Position numbers and translations under genes: made by a program | Source: Copromyces sp. CBS 386.78 | Lineage: Eukaryota > Ascomycota > Sordariomycetes > Sordariales > Sordariaceae | Direction of reading: 5' to 3' | DNA length: 64,000 bases | NCBI GenBank assembly: GCA_030685235.1 | Contig: MU839112.1 | Coordinates: 310,001-374,000, forward strand | Shown here: positions 45,553 through 58,450 of the stretch, one piece after another | Layout of the letters: the number at the start of each line of letters is the position of its first letter | Position numbering within the stretch: position 1 is the stretch's first letter | Notes under the pieces: generated by a model | What the model saw: only the letters and a program-made list of their open reading frames with translations | Database searches by the model: none | What the model was told of the DNA's origin: nothing

Positions 45553-48500
45553 ATAATAGTCTTATTCCCTATATTATTTATCTATAGCGCCTTATTGGTA
45601 TGGGGTACTTCTCCTAGTTTTTTAGAGGAAATTATACGGCGATAAACGCCGTCGGATAAAAACCGCTAGCTCTTTTCAATTGCGAATAAATCGCGCCTAC
45701 TCTATTTCAATTCTATTTGTAGCGGTATTTACTTATTGCTTTAGTAAATAAATTACTTCCCCTCTATTACTTTCGATCTAATATTAGAATAATCGAAATA
45801 CTACTCTCGTACACCGCTCCTTCTTCCTAAACCGCTTATAATAATCGTCCTTTCTTTATCGTTTACTTTTATTCCCGCTTCGTTATTATCCTTTAAATTC
45901 TTACGATTTTATTAAGGTTTATATAAGCGTAAGGGCCCCTTTTTTCCCTCTATATAAAAATTCCCCTCCGTTATTATTTTTCGAACTTTCCCTTTTTCCT
46001 TATTTAACTAATTCTTAAAATAGCGTCCTCTTCTATTAACTATACTCCCGACTATTTTCCCGGCCGTATATTTAACCCCTTAAGCCTTATAATTCGTATT
46101 AATTATAGTACCGCTAAATACGGTATTAACTTTATCCGTATAATAAATTCCCCGTCCCTTAAATTTTCTTATTCCCCTACGCCCCTTTCTTCCTTAGCGC
46201 CCGAATTCTAAACTTTTATCCGGGTATTAATTTCTAACTCCGTTTTTAACCTTCTTCCTAATTAGTAAATCCTTTTTATCTTTACGCTTACTTCCCCTTC
46301 TTTCTACTAATTATATTAATTAATATTATTTATTATATTTCCTACCGCTATTATAATTTAAAATTTACTAATTACGTTTATAATACCCCGTCCTTTAATA
46401 TAGCTATATTCCGTACGCTCTTCGTAGAATATATTTACTATATTAATATTAAGAATAAATTTCCTCTTACGGTTTTCTTTTCGTTTTTTCTCTAACGTTC
46501 TTTAAAACGCCGGTAAGTAGAACGCTACTTATTTTATTACTAATACAAAATATATATTAAATATTCCGTTAAATTATTATAATAAATATAATGCCGTTTA
46601 AATTATAATTATTATTTTATTCCGCTCTTAGAATAATATTGGTCCCCTAATTCGTTATTTCCGTAATATTTATATCGATTTCTTTAAAAATATATATAAG
46701 CGCCTAATTATAAATAATCTCCCGTATAACCTTAATATCCTTCTTCGCTATTAAAATATAAAGGTCGAAGATTACTAGTATAAAGGATATTACGAAATAT
46801 TTTTGGCCGATCGTCCTACCGCTCCCGTTTTTAGTTTTAATAGAGGAAATACTAATATTAGTTCCCCGATAATAATTAATAACCTTATCGGTCCCCTTCC
46901 GGCTAATGAGGATTGGGTTTAATAGTATTATAAGGTTATTCGGAATTAGGAATTAATATTTAATATATTCCGCGAATTCTTCGTCTACGAAGAATATTAA
47001 TTAGTTACTTCGGTACTACCTTCGTAATTAAGTAATTATTATAATTAATATAATTTAATTCCTTTTCCTCTTATTTTTCCCGTACTCTTTTATCCTAATA
47101 TTATAATTAAATATATTTACGAATACCGTACGAATTTATTATACTATTCTCCTTTTAATTCGATTATTAAATAATATTCGTTTAATTTATTAAGCTATAA
47201 TACTTACGAAAGGATTCTCTTAATTCGGGTTCTATTATCTAAATAAATTTAAAATTCTTCTTTCGTCTACGGCTAATCGGTTACTATTATTTAATAATCG
47301 GCTATTTATAAATAATTTAGGATAATATATATAAAGGTTTTTTTATCCGTACTATAAAAATAGATTAGCGTTATAATATCCGGAATTTTCTTCCAGAAGA
47401 GGAAGGACCGGAAGCCTATAATTTCTATCTTTATTTAGGTAAGAAGGGAATTCTTCGCTTTAAATAATAGGTATTACTCGTTATTATCTTCCAATTATTA
47501 AACTTTCTTCTTTTTTCATTTCGTACTAATTATATACTATTTTATAATATTATTACTAAACTTCGGATTAAAATTAGCGATAGTAAATTCGTACTATCGG
47601 CCTAATTTAATTACTACCGTTATTAATTAATAATTATAGTACGATATTTATTCTCTTATTATTACTTTTTCTAATTACCTTTTATAATCTATAATAATTA
47701 ATTTTAATATTTGTAATAGGGACGGCGGCGCCCCTATTACCGAAGGCGGACCTATTATAATCGTTAGAAATTTCTTTATTAATATTTATTCCTTAACCTA
47801 CTTAATTTTAATAATACTGCTTTTTAATTTATCGATAAATAGCCGACTTCTTACTCTCCTTACTTAAATATAATTAACTATTTAAATTATAGTCCCTCGG
47901 ACGAACCTTATTTAATTTATATAAATAAGCCTTTTTTCGAAAGCTTTAACCCATTTATTAAAATAGAGGTCGAACGGCGGATAAAAAGTTTCCGTCTTTA
48001 AATTCTTTACTAGCATAACTTTATACGCCCTAGCGATAATTTTTAAATATTTAATTTTGTATTTAATTAATTTAATTATTATTCTTTATAATTTGCCGTA
48101 AATTTTAGTCGGTTAGTAGAAAGCTAATATTCTATATACAATTGCGTTTTAAATATATTTAATATAAATTTCCCTTATTCGCGTAAAAGAATAATCCTAA
48201 ATTTTCGCCGCTAATTATATTAATACGTTCGTTTACGTAATTATTTTGTTTTTTATTATTTCTACGTATATTTAGTAATTAAATTTTTAATTTAATTAAA
48301 CCCTAAAGAATTTAATTAATTCCGTTAATTTAAATACGATTCTTCCAATTTAGAGAATTTCCGTTCTTAATTCTTTTATCCGCGTAAAATATATAAATTC
48401 TATTTTATTTACTTCGAATTTTATCCTTTTCTTAATTACCTAATTTAAATAAATATCCTATATTATTTAAAGCGTCCGATAATTTTCTTTAATAGTTTTA

Positions 48501-49213
48501 ATTACTATAATAATATTAATATCGTCGGCGAAGCCGATAGTAATTACGTTTTAAATAGTAGCCAATTTATAATATAATAAAGTAATAAAAAGAATAAAAA
48601 GGATTAATAAGAGGAGGGAACTTTATAGTACGCTTACTACAATATTATAAAGTTAAGAAATTTCGTCGTCGAAGAAAAGAGAACCTTTTCTTCTAATAAT
48701 AAAATTATTAACCTATTAAAAGATCTATCTCGGGAATTATATTTCATATAGCGTATATAAGAGTTACTTATAATTAATTCTATCGAATACGCCCTTTAAA
48801 TCGAAGAGTATAAAAAACGTTATAGCTTTAAATTTTTATACTATATAGATTGCGTTGGTAATTATTCGGACGGCGAATTCGGTTGAACGGCCTGCCCGGT
48901 TACCTATTTAGCCTTCCGGGAGGAAATTATACTCTTCTACTACTTATATTAACTTCTTTACTATAAGGGCTTCGAAGATTTTTTTAACGTTGCTTAGAAA
49001 CAATATAGGCCGCTATACCCCGGCTAGTTTTTACTATTCGGCGCTTTTTCCAGGTTTTTTGAGAATAACTACTTTCGCGTTCTTAAACCGTTGGGGGAAG
49101 TATCCGAGCCGGAGGCTCGCTGCGGCGAGAGCCGCCATCGCCTGCCTGAACGGTTCCCCGCATATCTTTAGAAACTTGTTTGAGAACCAGTCGATCCCCG
49201 GTGCCTTATTGGG
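45553..49213 (-). mobile_element. LINE-1 copy F, 5'-truncated (3.7 kb), nested in C
   Basis: The target duplication TTCTAATTTAATTA is at 45,539-45,552 and 49,214-49,227. Truncation falls within ORF2 at the start of the RT domain. The ~300 bp next to the truncation point are nearly free of RIP, and they give the clearest view of the family's protein. Confidence 0.93.
47950..49213 (-). pseudogene. LINE F reverse transcriptase fragment, catalytic aspartates present
   Basis: Reading from 49,213 leftwards: NKAPGIDWFSNKFLK, then LRLGYFPQRFKNAKVVIL and KKPGKSAE, then AGV-stop-RPI. This is the order of the N-terminal RT blocks in Tad-like LINEs. Motif A, FDLKGVFDRINY (48,782-48,805), and motif C, GFADD (FADD at 48,521-48,532), are intact, so all three metal-binding aspartates can be read. 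Stops such as AE-stop-stop-KLAG come from Trp or Gln codons hit by RIP. The plus-strand frame at 48,990-49,235 is an antisense shadow. The left limit is approximate. Confidence 0.85.
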
Positions 49214-51251
49214 TTCTAATTTAATTAAACCCTAAAGAATTTAATTAATTCCGTCAATTTAAATATAATTTTTTTAATTTAGAAAGTTTCCGTTCTTAAT
49301 TCTTTCGTTTATATAAAATATATAAATTCCGTTTTATTTACTTCGAATTCTATCCTTCTCTTAATTATTTAACCCGAATAAATATTTTATACTATTTAAA
49401 ACGTTTAATAATTTTCTTTAATAATTTTAATTATTATAATAATATTAGTATTATTAGCGAAGCCGACAGTAATTATATTTTAGATAGTAGCTAATTTGTA
49501 GTATAATAGGGTAATAAAGAGAATAAAAAAAATTAGTAAGAGGGGGGAATTTTATAATACGCCTATTAAAATATTATAAAATTAAGAAATTTCATTATTA
49601 AAGAAAAAAGAACCTTTTCTTTTAATAATAAAATTATTAACTTATTAAAAGATCTATTTCGGGAATTATATTTCCTATAACGTATATAAAAATTACCTAT
49701 AATTAATTCTATCGAATACGCTTTTTAAATTAAGGAATATAAAAGACGTTATAGCTTTAAATTTCTATATTATATAAATTATATTAGTAATTATTCGGAT
49801 AGCGAATTTAGTTAAACGGTTTGCCCGATTATTTATTAAGCCTTTTAAGAGGAAATTATATTTTTCTACTACTTATATTAATTTTTTTATTATAAAGGTT
49901 TCGAAGATTTTTCCAACGTTATTTAAAAGCGATATAGGCCGCTATACCTTAATTAATTTTTATTATTCGGCACATTTTTTAATTTTTTTAAGAATAATTA
50001 TTTTCGTATTCTTAAACTATTGGGGAAAATATCCGAACCGGAGGTTCGCTCCGGCGAAAACCGCTATCGCTTATTTAAATAGTTCCCCGTATATTTTTAG
50101 AAATTTATTTAAAAATTAATCGATATTTAATATTTTATTGGGCGCTATCTTTAAAACGATTTCTTAAATATCTTCTTCGGTAATTAAATTATTAATAAAT
50201 ATTGGGGTATCGCCGTTTAATAATTAAATTTAATTTAATAAATAATCTATCGGATTTCTATTTTTAAAAAGAAACGGTCGGCAAAGATATTTACCTTACT
50301 ATTATAATTTTCGACTTCGTTCGCCTATTCGTTTTATTTAAAGGGTAATAATTTTAATGGATTTATTAAGTAATAATTTTATATTTTAATTAATTTTCTA
50401 ATAATTAAAATTTATTTAAGTTTTTTAATACGTTTATAATATAGTCGCGCTACTTTATTCTTTAAATTTTCGTAATAAATTTCTTCTTTTTTATCGCTGC
50501 CTTTATAAACTTTTTTTAATTTAAAAGCATTTAATTCCTAAATTAAATTTACTATTTCTACTATATTTCCTTCGTTATTATTTTATATTTTATATTCTAT
50601 TAGTCCGCTTATTTTCTCCAACCTTTCTTTCGGTATAGGATAAATTCTTCTATAATATTAACGAATTCGCTATTAAATTTATTAAATTTTAATTCGAATT
50701 CCTCTACTATTTTAATCCCTTCTAGGATCGATATTCGTTTTTCCGCCGCTTCCTATACCTTTTCCACGTTTATTAAATTTTAATTAAACTTTTCTTCTAC
50801 TTCCGCTTTCCTATTTCTTTTTCTTATTTAAATTTAAATTTTTTAGGGGTAATAGTCCGAACCTATTTACCCGTACTATTATATTCCCTAATATTTAGCT
50901 TTAATACCCTATAAAATTTATATATAATCGTATTATCCTATTTTTCTCCCCTTTAATCGTATTTCCGAATTTCGTTAATTCCTTACGGGGGGTAATAAGG
51001 TTGAATTTTTATTATTATACTTATATAAATAACTTTATAGCGCTTAAATTAATCCTATTTTCTAAATTCCAATTAGAGTAATAAAGGTTATAATCCTCTA
51101 CGGCTATATATTAGCCGGCTAAAGGTTTTTCTTCGAGGAATTCGAAGAAGGGAAACCCCTATTAATATTTCGGCGTACCTTAGAAAAAAATAAAGGAATA
51201 AATAGAGTAAACGGTTATTAATTTTTATAAATCTTTTAATATTACCGCGGC
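49214..51251 (-). mobile_element. LINE-1 copy C, segment 4 (5'-truncated end)
   Basis: This is the rest of copy C, covering RT (box degraded to FANN near 49,450) and the endonuclease region. Homology to copy B stops at CCGCGGC (51,251), equivalent to about 24,490 in B. The sequence left of segment 1 (33,957-33,970) is not duplicated here, so no target duplication flanks C. That suggests a deletion or recombination at this junction. Confidence 0.88.
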
Positions 51252-53057
51252 GAAAAAGCTCGCGAACAGCTAAAACGCGGGTCCTTAGTCGACGACGATA
51301 CCAAAATTAATTTCGATATTAGAATTGTATTTAGGACGTCCGATTACCCTTATTTACGATATTGTAACTATTACGTATTGAAAATACGGGTATTAAAGCC
51401 GTCGGGAATATTAATAGCAATTTAGCGGTAAGTTAATACGTACCCGGAAATCCCGCGATTAAAATACCGATAATAATACCGGCGGCCGACAACGCTACGT
51501 ACGAAGCCCGCCCGACTCCGGCACCTATTAAAAATAATTCTATAAAATTCATTTAAAAAGCTATAAAATTTCCCGGCCCCGATAGCCCTCCTATATCGCT
51601 TATAACGTAAGTGGAAAAGCTTTTTAAAACTGCTAAAACTATTTTAATAGTGTAAAATTAGACCGAATAGCCTTATAATAATAATACCGCCTAATTCCGC
51701 TATAATATATTAAAATTTAAAAAGATAATTATAATTATTATAAAAATTTAATAAATTTAATCGAAATCCTAGGCCAGAATAATAGCGGCCGTATTTATTT
51801 AAATAACCCCTTTAAAATAATCCTACCTAACCCCGATCGGTACTTAAATTATTATCCTTTTATATACCGAACGTACTTTTACTATTAAATTCAATAAAAA
51901 TAGTCCCCCCCTTACTACCGCGCAAAAGAGGCTCGACCTAATTAAATAAATAAAGGCGATTAACGCGTATAATAAGGCCTACGAGGCGAAGGCTGTTACG
52001 AAGCTACGATTTAGCGGAGACTACGTAATTATATTTAACGAAGAAGGAAGGAATTAGTACTTTAAAAACCGAATATAAATAATTAAAATTTTTAATAATA
52101 AAATTATAATCTCGTTTTAAATAATATTAATAATAATTTACGGCGTACTATAACGCCTTATTAATAATATAAGCCCGGAGGAATTTAGAAAGGCCCTTAC
52201 TACCGTAAATAAAGTTATTATCGTCCGAATAAAAGTATTCTAAAAGAAATACAATAGCGAAAAAGGGTCTTTACTATTAAAAATTACTAATATAAATAAA
52301 GGGTATCGTTTAATTTAGGACTTTCTATTTTAAAAAGGTAATATATTCTATTATAAATTATTCGAAAAGGATACTATCCCCTAATAATACTTCAACTATT
52401 AAAAATTCGGTTACCTTAGAATTTATTACCCTAAGGGTAAAAGATAATATTACCCTCGCTACGTAGTAAAGAAGTACCCGGAAGCTAATATAAAAGAATT
52501 GGAATTTATATACCTTTTAAATAAAAACCCCGACTTTATAAAGTACTTCCCTTATAATTATAAAGGATACTTCGCATTTTCTCGTAACTACCTATTTATT
52601 AAATAAGTATAAGGTCGCTCCTCTACGGCGTTTATAAAACGTCTGCGTAAATATGCGCCGCGGGCTGGACGGCCTACTATAATTAAAAAATTGGCTAAGA
52701 GCCGGAATAATGAATTAACTTAAGCCCTAAAGGCCGGGGAAACGACTATATAACCCTTATAAACGTAAGAAACGTTATAAAGCCCCGAAAAAAAATCTAC
52801 TTTTAAAATAATTACGCTACCCTAACCCCCCCCCGCGGACGTAAATAAAAATAATAATTCCAATATAAATATCCTTAATACCGAGGAAAAAATTCGTTTC
52901 GAATCCGAATAGTAGATTATATTAATTACGAAGAAACGAAGCCCCTTAATTAAAGTATAAAAGGAATTAAAAGCCCGGGTTACTAAAATTTAAAACAGAA
53001 AGTAAAAATAGTTTACTATAATAATAAAGATAATAATAACCGATATCCGCCCGAACC
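51252..53057 (+). pseudogene. LINE-2 ORF1 remnant (zinc-knuckle gag-like), left part
   Basis: This is a different LINE, on the plus strand. A run near 51,950-52,050 (INAYNKAYEAKAVTKLRFSG) and a zinc-knuckle block near 52,388-52,620 are visible. The second reads YFNY-stop-KFGYLRIYYPKGKRQYYPRY and further Y/C positions. Restoring RIP (TGT to TAT, CAT to TAT, CAA to TAA) predicts CX2C...H...C fingers, as in Tad ORF1. The left end abuts LINE C and may be truncated. The host is cut at 53,057 by LINE G. Confidence 0.7.
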
Positions 53058-53078
53058 AATATATATACCGGATTAAAC

Positions 53079-54697
53079 GACGCCGAAACCGGAAACGCCG
53101 ATTTCTGGTCAGGAAGTGCTCCAAAACGAAAACCGACAACGGCAATCGACTCAGGAGGGTCATTTACCCCCTCCGCAATGTCCTATAACGACTATAGCAA
53201 TAGCGTTGAACCGCCGCTACCGATAATAATTAATAGAGGTGCGAGTAGGTTCGAAAATAGTGTTTATAACCCCTTCGGAGGTATTTTAGGATATAACGAC
53301 CCCGACGCTATATTTACTATAAAGACTTCGGAAAAGACGGAGGAAAATAATAAAATTATAAAGAAATTTATTATTATAGCGAATAAAATTACGGACTATA
53401 CTGCTATAACGACCGACGACTGTCGTTAAATTCGAAAGTTCTTTTTCGAATTCGTAAAAATTTTTATAAAGAAAAATAGGTTTAAAATGTTTAAAGTAAA
53501 TAAGGCCGCCGAAGCTTAATTTATTACTAGGAAGGATATCGACGATTTAAAGAAATTTATTTTAAAGGAAATAAAGAAAAACGTTTAAAAGGCGCCGAAG
53601 AAATAAATTAATATTATCCGGAAATCGCCGGATAGGGGGTTAACGCTATTTTCTACTACTTATTTACCGTTATTATTAAAAAATTTATCTTTTTTAATTG
53701 CGAACGCTAGCTTACTATTAAAGGGGTTTAAATTACCGTTAAATTTACTACGCGTTCGAATAATAATATAAAATAAACCGTCGAAAGCGCTTTAAAGGAA
53801 AGTCCGTATAAAGTAATCTACGTAATTATTAAAATAGTAACGAGCGGAGATTACGTAATTATTTTCGATAAATTAATTAAGGATTAGTATTAGAAGTATT
53901 AAATTTGGGCTAAAACGTTCTTTAGAAAAAAGGCCGTCGTATTTTTAAATATTATAATTATTTTAATTAAAGGAGTCCCGTAGGCTAGTATCGACGTAAA
54001 GTAATCCGAATTAATTATATAAGAAATGAGGGCGAAGAATAAGGAGGCGGAAATTATTCGGGTTAAATTTTAGAAGAAATATAAAGGAGAAGAAAAAAGA
54101 ATATTCTTAGTAGAAATTACAATTATAAAGGCCGCAATCTTTTTTTAAAAGAATTTTTTGTTTTAGGATAGCGGCGTATATATATACGAACTATTTTAAA
54201 TTATAGCCTCCGCTTAATAGTACTTTGAATATTAGTATTTCGAATATATAGCGAGATTTTATCGTTAGGAAAACGCTTATAATTATTATAGTAAAATTAA
54301 GTACGAAGGATTATATATAGGAGAAGAGAATTGCCCTTCGAATAAAGATAATTCTTTAATCTTTTATAAATTATATAGGAAGTCGGGGTATTTCGCCTTT
54401 AATAAAAAGAAATACCTATTCGTAAGAGTAGTTTATATAAAAGTATTTATTAATTATACCGAAAGGTTTTATAATTTTACTATTTGTAAAAGACCGGCTA
54501 AACTGGTATTAAAGCTAATAATAGAGCCGGAAGAGGACGTTATAATCCCTAACGCCCCCCCTAATTCCCGTTTAATTGCAATTTTAGAGAGATTATTTAT
54601 AGGAAAAGGAAAAAGAAATTACTTTAAGAAAATTAGAAGCGGTTTTCGGCCGAAACCCGTAAATATAAGCCCGATAAACGTTTATACCCGCTCTTAA
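53079..54697 (+). pseudogene. LINE G ORF1 remnant
   Basis: From the 5' end the frame reads DAETGNADFWSGSAPKRKP and passes ATG 53,178 into an open piece to 53,429, ending in TDDCR-stop. The ATG at 53,178 is the only one near the start, though the frame is open upstream of it. A 2-bp length difference from copy A near 53,640 shifts the frame. The C-terminal part then runs to a stop at 54,695, with the knuckle remnant YKLYRKSGYFAFNKKKY (about 54,370) and a mutated AT-hook (GKGKRNYFKKIRSG, about 54,610). Confidence 0.75.
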
Positions 54698-54839
54698 AAC
54701 GTAAGCGATTATACCCGTATTAATTCTATTACTATTACGCTATTAGCTGCTATTATTACTTTTAAAGAAATAATACCCCCTTAGCCCGCTATTAAATTAA
54801 AAAGAAGTTTTTTATAAGGTAATTAATAATTTAATTAAA

Positions 54840-57800
54840 AATATTTTATTAAAATATAGGGAAATTATATGAAAGAGGGAAAACGTTATTCGAATAAAAA
54901 GAGACTTATAATATTATAGTAATTTAAAAGCCGGGTAAGAATTTGAATAAGGATATTTATTAGCCGAAGGGCGGTAAATATTATAGTATCGATTATTTAA
55001 AAAAGGGTAGAATAATAATTTATATAAATAAGAAATAGAATTTAAAGGATTTAAATTTCCGGGTTAAGAAGGATTAGGCCGCGGCGATATTAAAGAATTT
55101 ATAAAAACCGATAACTATTTATTCTATTTATTCCCCTATTTTTTTTTAAAGTACGTTAAAATATTAATAAGGGTCTCCCTTTTTTAAACTCTTCGAAGAA
55201 AGACCTTTAGCCGGTTAATATATAGCTATAAGGGATTATAACCTCTATTACTCCAATTAGGACTTAGAGAATAAAATTAACCTAAGCACTATAAAATTAT
55301 TTACGTAGGTATAGCGATAGAAATTTAATTTTATTACCCCCCGCGGGGAATTAATAAGGTTCGGAAATACGATTAAAGGAGAAAAAGACGGGATAATCGA
55401 TTATATATAAGTTTTATAGGGTATTAAAGCCGAATATTAGGGAGTGTAACGGTACGGGCAAATGGGTTTGGACTATTACCCTTAGGAAATTTAAGTTTAA
55501 ATAGGAAAAAGAAATAAGAAAGTGGAAATAGAAGAAGAATTTAATTAGAATTTAATAGACGCGGAAAAGGTGTAGGAAGCGGCGGAAAAACGAATATCGA
55601 TTTTAAAAGGGATTAAAATAGTAGAAGAATTCGAATTAGAATTTAATAGGTTCGACGGCGAATTTATTAGTATTATAAAGGAATTTATCTTATATTAAAA
55701 GAAAAGTTAGAAAAGATAAGCGGACTAGTAGAATTTAAAATATAAAATAGTAATAAAGGAGGTATAGCGGAAATAATAGGCTTAGTTTAGGAACCGGACG
55801 CCTTTAAATTAGAAAAAATTTATAGAAGCGGCGATAAAAAAGAAGAAATTTATTACAAAAATTTAGAAAGTAAAGTAGTACAATTATATTATAAACGTAT
55901 TGAAAAACCCGAATAAATTTTAGTTATTAGAGAGGTAGGCTAGGATACGAAATTATTACTTAATAGATCCGCTAAAATTATTACCCTTTAAATAAAATGA
56001 ACGGGCGAACGAAATTGAAAATTATAGTAGTAAAATAAATATTTTTGCTAATTATTTCTTTTCGAAAATAGAAGTCCCGACGGGTTATTTATTAAATTAA
56101 ATTTAATTATTAAATAGTAATACTTCGGTACTTATTAATAATTTAGTTACCGAAGAAGATATCCGGGAAGTCTTTTCGAAGATAATATTTAATAAAATAT
56201 TAAATATTAATTAATTTTTAAATAAATTTCTAAAAATATACGAAGAACTATTTAAGTAAACGATAGTAATTTTCGCTATAACGAACTTCCGGTTTGGATA
56301 TTTCCCCTAACGGTTTAAAAATATAAAAATAATTATTTTTAAAAAATTTAGAAAAAGTGCCGAATAATAAAAATTAATTAGGGTATAGCGGCTTATATTA
56401 CTTTTAAATAACGTTAGAAAGATTTTCGAAGCCTTTGTAGCTAAGAAATTAATATAAATAGCAGAAAAATATAATTTTTTTCCGGAAAGCTAAATAGGTA
56501 ATTAAGTAAATTATTTAATTGAATTCGCTATCCGAATAATTACTAACGCGGTCTATATAGTATAGAAATTTAAAGCCGTAATGTCTCTTATATTCTTCGA
56601 TTTAAAAGGCGTATTTAAAGAGTTAATTATATATAATTTTTATATACGCTATAGGAAATATAATTACCGAAATAGATTTTTTAATAGATTAATAATTTTA
56701 TTACCGGAAGAAAAGGTTTTCTTTTTTTCGACGATAAAACCTCCTAATTTTATAATATTATAATAAGTATATTATAAGGCTCCCCCCTCTTACTAATCCT
56801 TTTTATTTTCTTTATTACCTTATTATATTATAAGTTAATTATTATTTAAAATGCGATTACCGTCGGCTTCGCCGATAATATTAATATTATTATAGTAGTT
56901 AAAATTACCGAGGAAAATTATTGGACGTTCTAAACGGTATAGGATATTTATTCGGGTTAAGTAATTAAAAAAGGGATAGAATTCGAAGTAAATAAAACGG
57001 AATTTATATATTTTACGCGGACGAAGGAATTAAGAACGGAAATTCTCTAAATTAAAGGAATTATATTTAAATTAATAAAGTCGATTAAATTCTTTAAAAT
57101 TTAGTTAGATCGGAAATTTAATTATTAAATATACGTAGAGGTAGTAAAAAAAAAGATAGTTACCTAAACGAACGTACTAATGCAATTAGCGGCGAAAATT
57201 TAAGGTTATTCTTTTACGCAAACGAAGGAGATTTATATTAAATATATTTAAAGCGTAATTATATATAGAATATTAATTTTCTACTAGCCGACCAAAATTT
57301 ATAATAAATTACGAAGGATAATAATTAGGTTAATTAAATATTAAATTAAATATTTAAGAATTATCGCCGAAATATATAAAGTTACGCTAATAAAGAATTT
57401 AAAAACGGAAATTTTTTATCTATTATTCGATTTCTATTTTAATAAACGGGTTAGGGCCTTCGAAGAAAGGTTTACTTATACGAATTAAGTAGGGTTTATC
57501 CGAGGGACTATAACTTAAGTAATTAACTATATTTAAATAAAGAGAATAAAAAGTTGGCTATCCGCCGATAGATTAAAAAGTAATACCGCTAAAATTAAAT
57601 AGGTTAAAGAATAGGTACCGACGGAGAAACTTCTAACGATTATAATAAATCCGCCCCTAATAATAGGGGCGACGCCGCCCCCGTTATAAATATTAGAATT
57701 AATTACTATAGATTATAAAGGGTAGTTAAAAGAAGTAATAATAAGAGAGTAAGTATTATACTATAATTATTAATTAGCGGCGGTAATAATTAAATTAAGC

Positions 57801-58450
57801 CAATAATACGAATTTATTATTGCCGACTTTAATTTGAAGTTTAGCGGTAATATTATAAAATAGTATATAATTAATATAAAACGAAAAAAGAAGAAAGCTT
57901 AATAACCGGAAAACGATAACGAATAATATTTATTACTTAAAGCGAAAAATTCCCTTCTTACCTAAATAAGGACGGAAATTATAGGCTTCTAGTCCTTCCT
58001 CTTCCGGAAGAAGGTTCCGGATATTATAACGCTAATTTATTTTTACAATATAAGTAAAAAAACCTTTATATATATCGTCCTAAATTATTTATAGATAGCC
58101 GATTATTAGATAATAGTAACCAATTAGCCGTAAACGAAAAAAGAATTTTAAATTTATTTAAACAATAGAATCCGAATTAAGAAAATCCTTTCGTAAATAT
58201 TACAATTTAATAAACTAAATAAATATTATTTAATAATCGAATTAAAAAGAGAGTAGCGCGATAAATTCGCGCGGTATTTATAAATATATTTAATTATAAT
58301 ATTAGAATAAAAGAATATAAGAGAAATAAGAAGAAGAGGAATTAGATTACGCTAATTATAATAATTATTTAATTATAAAAGCGGTACCGAAATAATTAAT
58401 TAATATTTTTCGCGGGCGAAGAATTCGCGGAATATATTAAATATTAATTT
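54840..58450 (+). pseudogene. LINE G ORF2 remnant (endonuclease + RT)
   Basis: The endonuclease box appears as RDYNLYYS near 55,230, where GDYNLHH is expected; Gly to Arg is a GGG to AGG transition. RT motif A, FDLKGVF, is at about 56,596-56,616, within an open piece 56,581-56,763 that is genuine RT sequence. Motif C is FADN. The C-terminal conserved stretch F.PPF..YFNK.VRAFE lies near 57,420-57,470. Numerous RIP stops make it inactive. Confidence 0.75.

Noticed and set aside
48990..49235. 81-codon plus-strand frame with normal composition
   Set aside because: It is exactly antisense to the well-preserved RT start of LINE F, which has recognisable RT blocks on the minus strand.
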